Of a stretch of DNA of 13,719 nucleotides, positions 7,440-13,719 are shown piece by piece. The position numbers and the translations under genes were made by a program. The notes beneath the pieces were generated by a model, which was given only the letters and a program-made list of their open reading frames with translations, had not been told where the DNA came from and searched no databases. Positions within the stretch are counted from its first letter, which is position 1. The number at the start of each line of letters is the position of its first letter. The stretch comes from S010-25 sp964466455 (GTDB lineage Bacteria; Pseudomonadota; Gammaproteobacteria; SZUA-229): positions 1 through 13,719 of the forward strand of contig CAYXNL010000057.1 in assembly GCA_964466455.1 (NCBI GenBank), read 5' to 3'.

Positions 7440-7877
7440 TTAATTATGTTCCACAGAGATAACTTTCTGACCATTCATCACAATTCTAACGTGCTGCCCT
7501 TCAGCAAATTGTCTGCCCTTGGCGATGACAACAACAGTGCTGTTATTATTCAGCTTAACGGTTAGTTCCTGCGCATTGGCCTTGCCCGCTTCATTACCGG
7601 CGTAGGCACCCAGTAAACCACCGCCCAGTGTTGCCAGTCTACTACCGCGACCTCCGCCCATGGTCGATCCAACGACGGCACCGGTAAGTGCGCCCAGAAA
7701 ACTACCTGCCCCATTATCTTTAATAATAACCGGTTTTATTTCGCTAATAGTGCCAGCTTCGTAGCGCATAAGGTAGGATGTTGCGCCGGGGCTGACTTCG
7801 TTTACACCGTTGCTGGCGCAGGCAGTAAGTGTCAGCAATGGCACACTTAAAAAAATTGCAATGAATAGTCTGTTCAT
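7440..7877 (-). CDS. Glycine-zipper outer-membrane lipoprotein, Pcp/SlyB-like
   Basis: From the ATG at 7877 this is a 145-residue lipoprotein. Basic MNR, a hydrophobic core and lipobox LTAC with Cys20 form a typical lipoprotein signal. The Ala after Cys, rather than Asp, suggests outer-membrane sorting. The middle (about 57-95) is a glycine zipper (Rick_17kDa/2TM type) beginning GAGSFLGALTGAVVG. A C-terminal beta-rich part (about 98-145) follows. An upstream in-frame ATG at 7910 adds 11 residues (MINNFFLKDYF) that would disrupt the signal peptide, so 7877 is preferred; neither start has a strong Shine-Dalgarno. SlyB/Pcp lipoproteins support envelope integrity; no specific substrate is implied. 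It is convergent with the channel gene, 30 bp apart, and is probably a monocistronic unit. Confidence 0.88.
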   Translation of the reverse strand: MNRLFIAIFLSVPLLTLTACASNGVNEVSPGATSYLMRYEAGTISEIKPVIIKDNGAGSFLGALTGAVVGSTMGGGRGSRLATLGGGLLGAYAGNEAGKANAQELTVKLNNNSTVVVIAKGRQFAEGQHVRIVMNGQKVISVEHN

Positions 7878-8090
7878 AAAATAGTCTTTAAGGAAAAAAT
7901 TGTTTATCATTTACGCTATAAAAACAGAGATAAAATAAATTTTTCTTATCCCTGAAGAGTGCAGGGGGAAATTTCCTTTTCCGTCTTATTTCTATTTGTC
8001 CGTTTCAGGAGAGGAAAGTTTCACCATGGTTTAATCTCTGTCCCAAAGCGCAGGAACTTTTATACCACGTCAGGCTCGAAACGGGTGATT

Positions 8091-8111
8091 GTAACCACCC
8101 CTGATGGTTAC
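8091..8111. repeat. Perfect 7-bp stem-loop
   Basis: GTAACCA (8091-8097) and TGGTTAC (8105-8111) are exact reverse complements around CCCCTGA. The stem is short, with no following T-run, so it is not a terminator. It may be an operator dyad or the relic edge of a repeat. Confidence 0.45.
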
Positions 8112-8125
8112 GTACTAACAGGATG

Positions 8126-8233
8126 GATGAAAAGGATACTTATTGTTCAAGGCCGTCAGCCGCAGGGATACGGGTGTCGAGCTTACATGGAGGTATTGAC
8201 AGCGTGTATTGAGCAATAAGTATCCTTTTCATC
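8126..8233. repeat. 108-bp hairpin element with 24-bp inverted arms
   Basis: The left arm begins GATGAAAAGGATACTTATTG (8126-8145). Its exact reverse complement is at 8214-8233. Past one mismatch, TCA (8147-8149) pairs with TGA (8210-8212), giving 23 of 24 paired bases. The arms enclose 60 nt, including CCGTCAGCCGCAGGGATACG and TACATGGAGGTATTGAC. The interior resembles a dispersed non-coding repeat I recall from gammaproteobacterial genomes, which is often mis-called as a small protein. It has no ORF of its own and no obvious target duplication. It could be a MITE or a structured RNA ahead of tal-pgi. Confidence 0.65.
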
Positions 8234-8342
8234 TGTTCCAGTAATAACACATAATTATACAGGCTGTATCCTTTCGACCCATAAATTTACCCGATGCAGT
8301 AGTATTGGCCTGATATTATTTGTAGTTTGTTATATAACAGAA

Positions 8343-8350
8343 AAAAGGAG
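8343..8350 (+). promoter_or_regulatory. Strong Shine-Dalgarno that sets the tal-pgi start
   Basis: AAAAGGAG lies 6 nt before the ATG at 8357. It fixes that ATG as the start rather than an in-frame codon at 8327, which would add ten residues (MLYNRKKEKT) encoded by the leader itself. Confidence 0.9.
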
Positions 8351-8356
8351 AAAACA

Positions 8357-11209
8357 ATGAACCCGGTAAAACAACTGGAACAGGCCGGTCAGTCCGTCTG
8401 GCTGGATTATATTCGTCGCAGCCTGCTGGTTTACGGTGGTCTTGAACGCTTAATTGAGCAGGATGATATCCGGGGGGTAACCTCAAACCCGGCTATTTTC
8501 GAGAAAGCAATTGCTGGCAGCAACGATTATATTGAAACTATCCGGGAGCTGGCAAAAGTGGCGGGCAATAACGCCGAGTCTGTTTACGAACATATTGCGG
8601 TCGATGATATTCAGTCTGCAGCCGATATTTTGCACCCGGTTTATCATGCAAGCCGGAGGCGCGATGGTTATGTGAGTCTGGAAGTTTCACCCCGGCTGGC
8701 TCATGATAAAGCAGGAACCCTCGACGCTGCGCGAGATTTGTGGCATCGCGTTGACCGTGAAAACCTGATGATTAAGGTACCAGCCACGGAAGCGGGTTTA
8801 TCTGCGGTCGAAATTCTGCTGGCCGAAGGCATTAACGTCAATGTCACCTTGCTCTTTTCGCGTGAGGTTTATGCACAGGTGGCGGCGACATTTCTGCGCG
8901 GGCTGGAAGCTCTGGATAAAGCCGGCGGCGATGTATCGAAGGTGGCCAGCGTGGCCAGTCTGTTTGTTAGTCGGATGGACAGTGCCGTCGATCAGTTGCT
9001 GGATGAAAAGATTAAATCCGCTGAGACCTCAGCCGAGGTTGCCCGCCTGCAAGCGCTTAAAGGTAAGGCGGCAGTAGCGAATGCCAGGCTGGCTTACCAG
9101 CAGTATAAAGTTTTATTTAGTGGCTCGCGCTGGGCATCACTGGCGGCTCGCGGTGCCAGCAGCCAGCGTTTGTTATGGGCCAGTACCGGTACCAAAAATC
9201 CGGCATACAGCGATGTATTATATATTGAATCACTGATTGGGCCGGATACGGTTAACACCGTACCGCCAGCCACACTGGATGCCTTTCGCGACCACGGTTC
9301 GTCCGAGGCGCGGCTGGAAGAGGATCTGGACCAGGCACAGAGCGATCTGGATGCACTGGAAGTGGAAGGTATTTCTCTACAGGCGGTTACCGATGCGCTG
9401 TTAACAGACGGGCTGGAAAAATTTGTCAGCGCGTATGAAAAACTGCTCAATGCGGTAACGCTGGCGTTACAGGATGCACGAATACCCAGGTCTGCCTCGC
9501 AGGCATCTATGTTGCCGGATGCGTTACAGCAGGAAGTAAACCAGGCGCTGGATGACTGGACCGATAATAACAAAGTCAGCCGTCTGTGGGCGCGTGATAC
9601 CAGTCTGTGGACCGGCCAGGATGAAAATCGCTGGCTCGACTGGCTGGATATTACCGAAGATCAGCTTGAACATCTGGGTGATCTGCACCGATTTGGTCGT
9701 TTTACCGAAGGACATTATTTTACCGATATTCTACTGTTGGGTATGGGAGGCTCCAGTCTGGCCGTGGACGTTTTTTCCAGCGTATACGGTACCCAGCCGG
9801 AGCATCCGCGTCTGCATGTACTGGATTCCACCGACCCGGCACAGATCCAGCGCATAGAAGCATTAGTTAATCTACAACGCACGGGGGTGATTGTTGCCAG
9901 CAAATCCGGTGCCACGCTGGAGCCGAATATTCTGATGGCGTACTTTTTTGAACGTATCCGTGAACAGGTTGGTGAGCAACAGGCTGCGCTGCACTTTGCC
10001 GTTATCACCGACCCCGGTTCTGCGCTGGAGAAATTTGCTACCGATGCCGGTTTTCGCCATGTTTACTACGGCAAGCCCGGTATTGGCGGGCGTTATTCCG
10101 CCTTATCTAATTTTGGTCTTGTGCCAGCAGCCTTTGCCGGCATTGACGTAGGTAAGCTGTTGAGTAGTACCATGGAAATGGTAGAAGCCTGCGCCCCCTG
10201 TGTGCCGCCACGGGATAACCCCGGTGTTTTACTTGGCACGGTGCTGGGGCGTGCTGCCATGCAGGGGCGTGACAAGTTGATGCTTATTCTGTCACCACCA
10301 ATCGCCGCACTCGGGGACTGGCTCGAACAACTGATAGCGGAATCTACCGGTAAGCAGCATAAAGGTATTATTCCTGTAGTCGGTGAACAGCCGGTTGTGC
10401 CACAGTCCTGCGGTGATGATCGACTATTTGTTTATTTGCGCCTTGAAGGGAATACCGATCCGCAGCAGGAGAGTATTGTTGAGGCGCTGCAAAAGGCGGG
10501 TCAGGCGGTGGTGCGTATTAATGTAACCGATATCTATGATCTGGGACAGGAAATGTTTCGCTGGCAGTTTGCTACCGCTGTTGCCAGTGCTGAGATCGGT
10601 ATCAACGCCTTTAATCAGCCCGATGTCGAAGCCAGCAAGATAGCGACCCACGATCTGATGACCGCCTATGAGTCCAGTGGTGTTTTACCGCAACAGACAC
10701 CATTGGCAATACAGTCGAACCTGACGTTATATACCGATGCGAAAAATACTGAAGCCCTGCGCGCCGCCGCAGGGGAGCAGGCAACACTGGCGGACTGGTT
10801 GAGCGCGCATTTACAGCGTATCGTGCCGGGCGATTATTTTGCCCTGCTGGCGTATCTTGACCGGCTCGATGCCGGGCAGCAAAGTATCCTGCAGGCTATT
10901 CGTCATCAGCTACGTGATCGCTATCAGGTTGCTACCTGCCTGGGTTTGGGGCCGCGCTATCTGCACTCGACCGGTCAGGCATATAAAGGGGGACCGGCGA
11001 GTGGCGTATTTCTGCAACTGACCGCTGATGATGCGCAGGATATCATGGTGCCGGGTTATCATTACAGTTTCGGTGTGGTTAAGGCCGCGCAGGCACAGGG
11101 GGATTTTCAGGTGCTCGCCGAACGTGACCGGCGTGTGCTGCGGGTTCATCTTGGCGGGGATACAAACACCGCCCTCAATCATCTATATGAACTGGTGCAG
11201 AATTGTTAA
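8357..11209 (+). CDS. Bifunctional transaldolase / glucose-6-phosphate isomerase
   Basis: A 950-residue cytoplasmic fusion enzyme. Residues 1-375 are a transaldolase of the long bacterial type: SVWLDYIRR with Asp17, GVTSNPAIFEKA (40-51) and NLMIKVPAT, whose Lys140 forms the Schiff base. Residues 385-950 are phosphoglucose isomerase: GMGGSSLA (462-469), SKSGAT phosphate-binding loop (515-520), GGRYSALSNFGLVP signature (577-590), ESTGK (662-666) and FNQPDVEASK with Lys761. Transaldolase makes fructose 6-phosphate from sedoheptulose 7-phosphate and glyceraldehyde 3-phosphate; the isomerase converts it to glucose 6-phosphate. The fusion joins sequential steps of the pentose-phosphate (or RuMP-type) cycle. 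Tal-Pgi fusions are known in several proteobacteria. Zwf and gnd, frequent neighbours, are not in this window. Base composition is visibly more G+C-rich than in neighbouring genes. Confidence 0.95.
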   Translation: MNPVKQLEQAGQSVWLDYIRRSLLVYGGLERLIEQDDIRGVTSNPAIFEKAIAGSNDYIETIRELAKVAGNNAESVYEHIAVDDIQSAADILHPVYHASRRRDGYVSLEVSPRLAHDKAGTLDAARDLWHRVDRENLMIKVPATEAGLSAVEILLAEGINVNVTLLFSREVYAQVAATFLRGLEALDKAGGDVSKVASVASLFVSRMDSAVDQLLDEKIKSAETSAEVARLQALKGKAAVANARLAYQQYKVLFSGSRWASLAARGASSQRLLWASTGTKNPAYSDVLYIESLIGPDTVNTVPPATLDAFRDHGSSEARLEEDLDQAQSDLDALEVEGISLQAVTDALLTDGLEKFVSAYEKLLNAVTLALQDARIPRSASQASMLPDALQQEVNQALDDWTDNNKVSRLWARDTSLWTGQDENRWLDWLDITEDQLEHLGDLHRFGRFTEGHYFTDILLLGMGGSSLAVDVFSSVYGTQPEHPRLHVLDSTDPAQIQRIEALVNLQRTGVIVASKSGATLEPNILMAYFFERIREQVGEQQAALHFAVITDPGSALEKFATDAGFRHVYYGKPGIGGRYSALSNFGLVPAAFAGIDVGKLLSSTMEMVEACAPCVPPRDNPGVLLGTVLGRAAMQGRDKLMLILSPPIAALGDWLEQLIAESTGKQHKGIIPVVGEQPVVPQSCGDDRLFVYLRLEGNTDPQQESIVEALQKAGQAVVRINVTDIYDLGQEMFRWQFATAVASAEIGINAFNQPDVEASKIATHDLMTAYESSGVLPQQTPLAIQSNLTLYTDAKNTEALRAAAGEQATLADWLSAHLQRIVPGDYFALLAYLDRLDAGQQSILQAIRHQLRDRYQVATCLGLGPRYLHSTGQAYKGGPASGVFLQLTADDAQDIMVPGYHYSFGVVKAAQAQGDFQVLAERDRRVLRVHLGGDTNTALNHLYELVQNC

Positions 11210-11220
11210 GTAACGCCCTC

Positions 11221-11240
11221 TCCCTTATGAAGATATGGGA
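11221..11240 (+). repeat. Stem-loop downstream of tal-pgi
   Basis: TCCCTTAT (11221-11228) and ATATGGGA (11233-11240) pair at 7 of 8 positions around a GAAG tetraloop. GCC/GGC at 11216-11218 and 11242-11244 could extend the stem. It precedes the terminator and may protect the mRNA 3' end. Confidence 0.5.
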
Positions 11241-11248
11241 AGGCATAA

Positions 11249-11276
11249 GCGTAGCGACCAGGCTACGTGTATTTTT
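11249..11276 (+). terminator. Intrinsic terminator of tal-pgi
   Basis: CGTAGC (11250-11255), loop GACCAG, then GCTACG (11262-11267), followed after TGTA by TTTTT (11272-11276). The stem is 6 bp with a possible G-T extension. It lies 40 nt past the stop codon and before the ribosome binding site of the next gene, making tal-pgi a separate unit. Confidence 0.65.
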
Positions 11277-11318
11277 GGTGCGAACTAATAACAAGATTAC
11301 TGAATAAAAGGAAATATA

Positions 11319-12059
11319 ATGAATAAAGCGATAATTTTCTCCATCATACTTTGTTTGTTTGCGTTCAATGTTAATGCAGACACAGTAGAGCTAACAAATG
11401 GTAAAAAAATTGAGGGTACATTTGTTGGGCGTGAAGGTAATACCATAAAATTTGAAGTTGATGGTATTAATATGAGTTTTCAGGCTAAAGATGTAAAAAA
11501 TATATCCATGGGTTCAACTGCCGCTTCTAAGAAAGCACAGGGAAAAGTAGCAGAGAAAAGTCATAATTCAGCAGCGCCGGTTATTATTCCAGCAGGCACC
11601 ATAATAATGGTGAAACTGTCGGATACACTTGATTCAGGCAGGCATGCAAAGGGGCATAAATTTAGTGCCGTGCTGGAAGGCTCTCTGGTAAGCAATGGTG
11701 TGACTGTCGTTGCAGCCGGTAGCAAAGTGTACGGACTTGTCACTGAGGCGGTTAAATCGAGACGGGTTGTAGGAAACGCAAAATTAATAATTGTAATAAC
11801 GGATATTAATATTGGTGGTCAGCTAACGCCGGTGACTACGGACGGTATAAATGCCCTGACTCAGTCAACCGGTGCAAGTTCTGTCGGGAAAGTAGGCAGA
11901 GCCGCAGCTATTGGTGCATTAGCCGATGGTTCACATGGTGCCAGAACGGGAGCAAAGGTGGGTTTAGGGGCAGCGATTTTAAGTAGAGGTAATCAGGTTG
12001 TTATTCCTGCCGGGACCTTACTGGAATTTAAACTGACACAGCCATTAGAGAAGAAGTAG
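11319..12059 (+). CDS. Exported protein with repeated IPAGT modules, function unknown
   Basis: A 246-residue protein with a Sec signal peptide: MNKAIIF..., hydrophobic 4-16, probable cleavage after NVNA (residue 20). A small beta-rich domain (21-64) follows: TVELTNGKKIEGTFVGR...VKNISMG. After a lysine/serine linker comes PVIIPAGTIIMVKL (87-100), and near the C-terminus QVVIPAGTLLEFKL (226-239), a clear internal repeat. Between them lie SAVLEGSLVSNGVTVVAAG (116-134) and a glycine-rich zipper-like stretch (185-222). I recall proteins with the same IPAGT, valley and Gly-rich layout in Acidobacteria and other environmental bacteria, without assigned function. A periplasmic or envelope location is inferred. 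AAAAGGAAA at 11306-11314 gives a good start. Base composition is more A+T-rich than tal-pgi upstream. Confidence 0.8.
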   Translation: MNKAIIFSIILCLFAFNVNADTVELTNGKKIEGTFVGREGNTIKFEVDGINMSFQAKDVKNISMGSTAASKKAQGKVAEKSHNSAAPVIIPAGTIIMVKLSDTLDSGRHAKGHKFSAVLEGSLVSNGVTVVAAGSKVYGLVTEAVKSRRVVGNAKLIIVITDINIGGQLTPVTTDGINALTQSTGASSVGKVGRAAAIGALADGSHGARTGAKVGLGAAILSRGNQVVIPAGTLLEFKLTQPLEKK

Positions 12060-12097
12060 GATATTAAACCTGAAAAGAGAGAATCGCCGAATAAGTC

Positions 12098-12205
12098 GTG
12101 AAGGAACATTTTGAGCCAAAAATTTTCCATAGCCGCAATCAGTTGGGCGTACAGTATTTCCCGCATGATAAGTTTTTTGCGTTTATGTTGAATCGTTATG
12201 CCTGA
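12098..12205 (+). CDS. Possible 35-codon ORF overlapping nei
   Basis: A frame from GTG 12098 to TGA 12203-12205 encodes a 35-residue peptide (about MKEHFEPKIFHS...LNRYA). It overlaps the nei ATG by 8 nt. The composition is protein-like, rich in Phe, His, Asn and Arg, but there is no proper Shine-Dalgarno before the GTG, and chance open frames of this length are common. It could be a leader peptide coupling to nei, a decayed gene tail, or noise. Confidence 0.25.
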   Translation: MKEHFEPKIFHSRNQLGVQYFPHDKFFAFMLNRYA

Positions 12206-13022
12206 AGGGCCGGAGATCAGGCGCCTGGCCGATGCGTTGGAAAAACAGGTGGCGGGTCGAAAAATCGAGTCTATTTATTTTGGTCTGGCAGCATTAAAAA
12301 AATGGCAGCAGCGTTTGACGGCTACAACGATTAAAAAAATCGAAAGCCACGGTAAAGCGATACTGACCAGGCTTGATAACGGGCTGAATATCTACAGCCA
12401 TAATCAGTTATATGGTCGCTGGATTTTCTGTAATACCAACGATTACCCGAATACGAAGCGCCAGTTACGTCTGGCGATAGACTGTCAGGGAGGAAAATCT
12501 GCACTGTTATACAGCGCCTCAGATATTGCAGTACTTGATGCAGCAGCAGTGTCGCAACATCCATTTTTAAGCAAGCTTGGTCCGGATGTGTTGAACCGTT
12601 CGACCAGTGTAGAGTGCATTATCGAACGACTGCGATCAAAAAAATATAGTAACCGTCAGTTAGGCGGTGTTCTCACCGACCAGTCGTTTATTGCAGGTCT
12701 GGGCAATTATCTTCGTTGTGAAATTTTGTTTTATTCAGGCATTAATGCCGGCCTTCGAAGTAAAGATCTTGATGAGAAAAAATTAAGGCTGCTTGCAAAA
12801 AGCATACTGTGTTTACCACGACAGTCATATCAAACGGCTGGTATCACCCGTCAACCAGGCGAGGCAAAGAAATTAATGAAACAGGGCGTTTCGTTTGAGA
12901 AGGCAAGGTTTTATGTTTTCCGGCGGCAGGGCCTGCCCTGTTATCGCTGTGGTTCGCTTGTCGAAAAAAAATCACCGGCGGGACAGCCCTGTTTTTATTG
13001 TCCGGTGTGCCAGTCGCTTTAA
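12198..13022 (+). CDS. nei: Endonuclease VIII (DNA glycosylase/AP lyase)
   Basis: A 274-residue base-excision repair enzyme that removes oxidised pyrimidines and cleaves the abasic strand. The N-terminus MPEGPEIRR supplies catalytic Pro2 and Glu3, so ATG 12198 is the necessary start. Lys53 in HGKAIL, LYSHNQLYGRW (65-75), the SASDI motif (106-110), and the helix-2-turn-helix LTDQSFIAGLGNYLR (159-173) all follow the E. coli Nei layout. The C-terminal zinc finger has C248-x2-C251-x16-C268-x2-C271. The arginine expected five residues before the third cysteine is Gln263 here (GQPCFYC), where E. coli Nei has SRPFYWC and Fpg has RATFYC. Length is normal. The gene has only a weak ribosome binding site. 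It is convergent with the integron integrase gene, whose end lies 131 bp downstream. Confidence 0.94.
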   Translation: MPEGPEIRRLADALEKQVAGRKIESIYFGLAALKKWQQRLTATTIKKIESHGKAILTRLDNGLNIYSHNQLYGRWIFCNTNDYPNTKRQLRLAIDCQGGKSALLYSASDIAVLDAAAVSQHPFLSKLGPDVLNRSTSVECIIERLRSKKYSNRQLGGVLTDQSFIAGLGNYLRCEILFYSGINAGLRSKDLDEKKLRLLAKSILCLPRQSYQTAGITRQPGEAKKLMKQGVSFEKARFYVFRRQGLPCYRCGSLVEKKSPAGQPCFYCPVCQSL

Positions 13023-13095
13023 AATATCAGCTTAAGCTTTTCAGCAGAAGCGTACGAGTGCTGCAACAACTGCCATCATGTATCAACATGCAGTG

Positions 13096-13128
13096 GCCGT
13101 ATTTGATATCAATATAAAAATATACGGC
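13096..13128. terminator. Hairpin between nei and intI, possible terminator
   Basis: GCCGTAT (13096-13102) and ATACGGC (13122-13128) are perfect complements, extended by TTT/AAA. T-rich sequence (ATTTTAGTTTT) follows about 7 nt later on the plus strand. It lies between converging genes and would suit termination of nei, although the T-tract is set back from the stem. Confidence 0.4.
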
Positions 13129-13153
13129 ACCGATAATTTTAGTTTTACCGCGT

Positions 13154-13719
13154 TTACAATAAACTATCCAGTGGGCTATTCACAGAAATACCGGGTTTGT
13201 TTAAAACATGCGTATAAATCATTGTTGTTGATACATCCGCATGGCCAAGTAATTCCTGCACGGTGCGGATATCGTAACCAGCTTCCAGCAGATGGGTGGC
13301 AAATGAATGGCGCAGCGCATGACAATGAACCTTTTTATGAATCCCCGCCTCTTTTGCCGCCTGTTTTACCTTTCGCTGTAAGCCATTTTCATGAATATGA
13401 TGCCGCCGGGCTGCCTTGCTGCGTGGGTCAACCGAAACCCGTGAGGACGGAAAAACATACTGCCAGCCGGTTTCTTTTGCGGCATTGGGGTACTTGCGGC
13501 TAAGAGAAGCCGGTAAATAGGTTTCACCCAGGCCATTTTTAAGATCGTCATGATGGGTCAGGCTAACATAGTCCAGTTGTGCCTTAATTGCAGCAATCAG
13601 TCTTTTCGGTAAGGGAGCCACCCGGTCTTTATTGCCTTTGGCGTTGCGAATCATAATTTGCTGATAGTCAAAATCAATATCAAACACGCGCAGGCGTACA
13701 CACTCCATTAACCGCATTC
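13154..13719 (-). CDS. intI: Integron integrase, C-terminal part (runs off right edge)
   Basis: A tyrosine recombinase of the IntI type, C-terminal 188 or so residues only; the N-terminus lies beyond the window. The visible part opens with RLMECVRLRV, whose first Arg is catalytic Arg I. It then has NAKGNKDR with the beta-hairpin Lys, box II HALRHSFA with His and Arg, LGHADVSTTMIYTHV with the second His and the nucleophile Tyr, and the conserved ending NSPLDSLL. The IntI-specific insert (KYPNAAKETGWQYVFPS) and ARRHHIHE segment separate it from XerC/D and phage integrases. These enzymes recombine attC hairpins into attI. In ordinary integrons attI lies at the 5' side of intI, so it and the cassette array should be to the right of this window. 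No frameshift or internal stop is seen. Confidence 0.93.
   Translation of the reverse strand, partial: MRLMECVRLRVFDIDFDYQQIMIRNAKGNKDRVAPLPKRLIAAIKAQLDYVSLTHHDDLKNGLGETYLPASLSRKYPNAAKETGWQYVFPSSRVSVDPRSKAARRHHIHENGLQRKVKQAAKEAGIHKKVHCHALRHSFATHLLEAGYDIRTVQELLGHADVSTTMIYTHVLNKPGISVNSPLDSLL

Larger units (their letters stand above)
7878..8356. other. Non-coding region upstream of tal-pgi
   Basis: About 480 bp divide the divergent lipoprotein gene and the tal-pgi gene. An 86-codon frame (7959-8219) crosses it but runs into palindromic repeat sequence, lacks a ribosome binding site and is not credible as a gene. It holds a perfect 7-bp stem-loop (8091-8111) and a 108-bp hairpin element (8126-8233). 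The final 120 bp are AT-rich and should carry the tal-pgi promoter, though I could not place a well-spaced -35/-10 pair. Confidence 0.6.

Noticed and set aside
7959..8219. 86-codon plus-strand ORF
   Set aside because: No ribosome binding site. It runs through two hairpin structures, and its C-terminal half comes from the repeat element 8126-8233.
9094..9573. 159-codon minus-strand ORF within tal-pgi
   Set aside because: It is antisense to well-conserved transaldolase and linker sequence, and Ser/Ala-rich as expected for a shadow frame.
13078..13503. 141-codon plus-strand ORF over the integron integrase
   Set aside because: It is antisense to strongly conserved IntI motifs, so a shadow.

Overview
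The window looks like chromosomal DNA of a gammaproteobacterium of moderate G+C content. The indications are an HDOD/GAF histidine kinase beside a GGDEF-EAL response regulator, an endonuclease VIII very close to the enterobacterial protein, a Pcp/SlyB-type lipoprotein, and an integron integrase of the environmental chromosomal type. I cannot name the genus. A fused transaldolase-phosphoglucose isomerase is compatible with, but does not prove, a methylotrophic or sulfur-oxidising lineage.

Layout, left to right. (1) 6-196 is a short transposase-less element with imperfect terminal inverted repeats (a MITE); its right end abuts the stop codon of the first gene. (2) 196-4623, minus strand: a HDOD-GAF-histidine kinase followed by a REC-PAS-GGDEF-EAL response regulator, probably a cognate pair coupling a sensory input to c-di-GMP turnover. 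(3) 4624-5102 is AT-rich intergenic DNA with nested inverted repeats, then an unrecognised 145-residue protein (5103-5540). (4) 5541-5947 is non-coding and holds a REP-like imperfect palindrome. (5) 5948-7409: an AbiEi-type winged-helix antitoxin/regulator translationally linked to a two-TM potassium channel, with no nucleotidyltransferase toxin present. (6) 7440-7877, minus strand: a glycine-zipper outer-membrane lipoprotein. (7) 7878-8356 is non-coding and contains a 108-bp hairpin element with 24-bp arms. (8) 8357-11209: bifunctional transaldolase/glucose-6-phosphate isomerase with a strong ribosome binding site and a downstream intrinsic terminator. (9) 11319-12059: an exported protein with a repeated IPAGT-type module. 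(10) 12198-13022: endonuclease VIII (nei), possibly preceded by a tiny overlapping ORF. (11) 13154 to the right edge, minus strand: the C-terminal part of an integron integrase. Its attI site and any gene cassettes should lie beyond the right edge.

Functional ties that can be argued are the kinase-regulator pair, the antitoxin-channel pair (AAGGAG of the channel gene overlaps the antitoxin stop codon), and the two fused enzymes that share fructose 6-phosphate. The other genes appear to be independent units. The most unusual points are the antitoxin-channel pairing, the three non-coding palindromic elements, and an Arg-to-Gln change in the zinc finger of endonuclease VIII.
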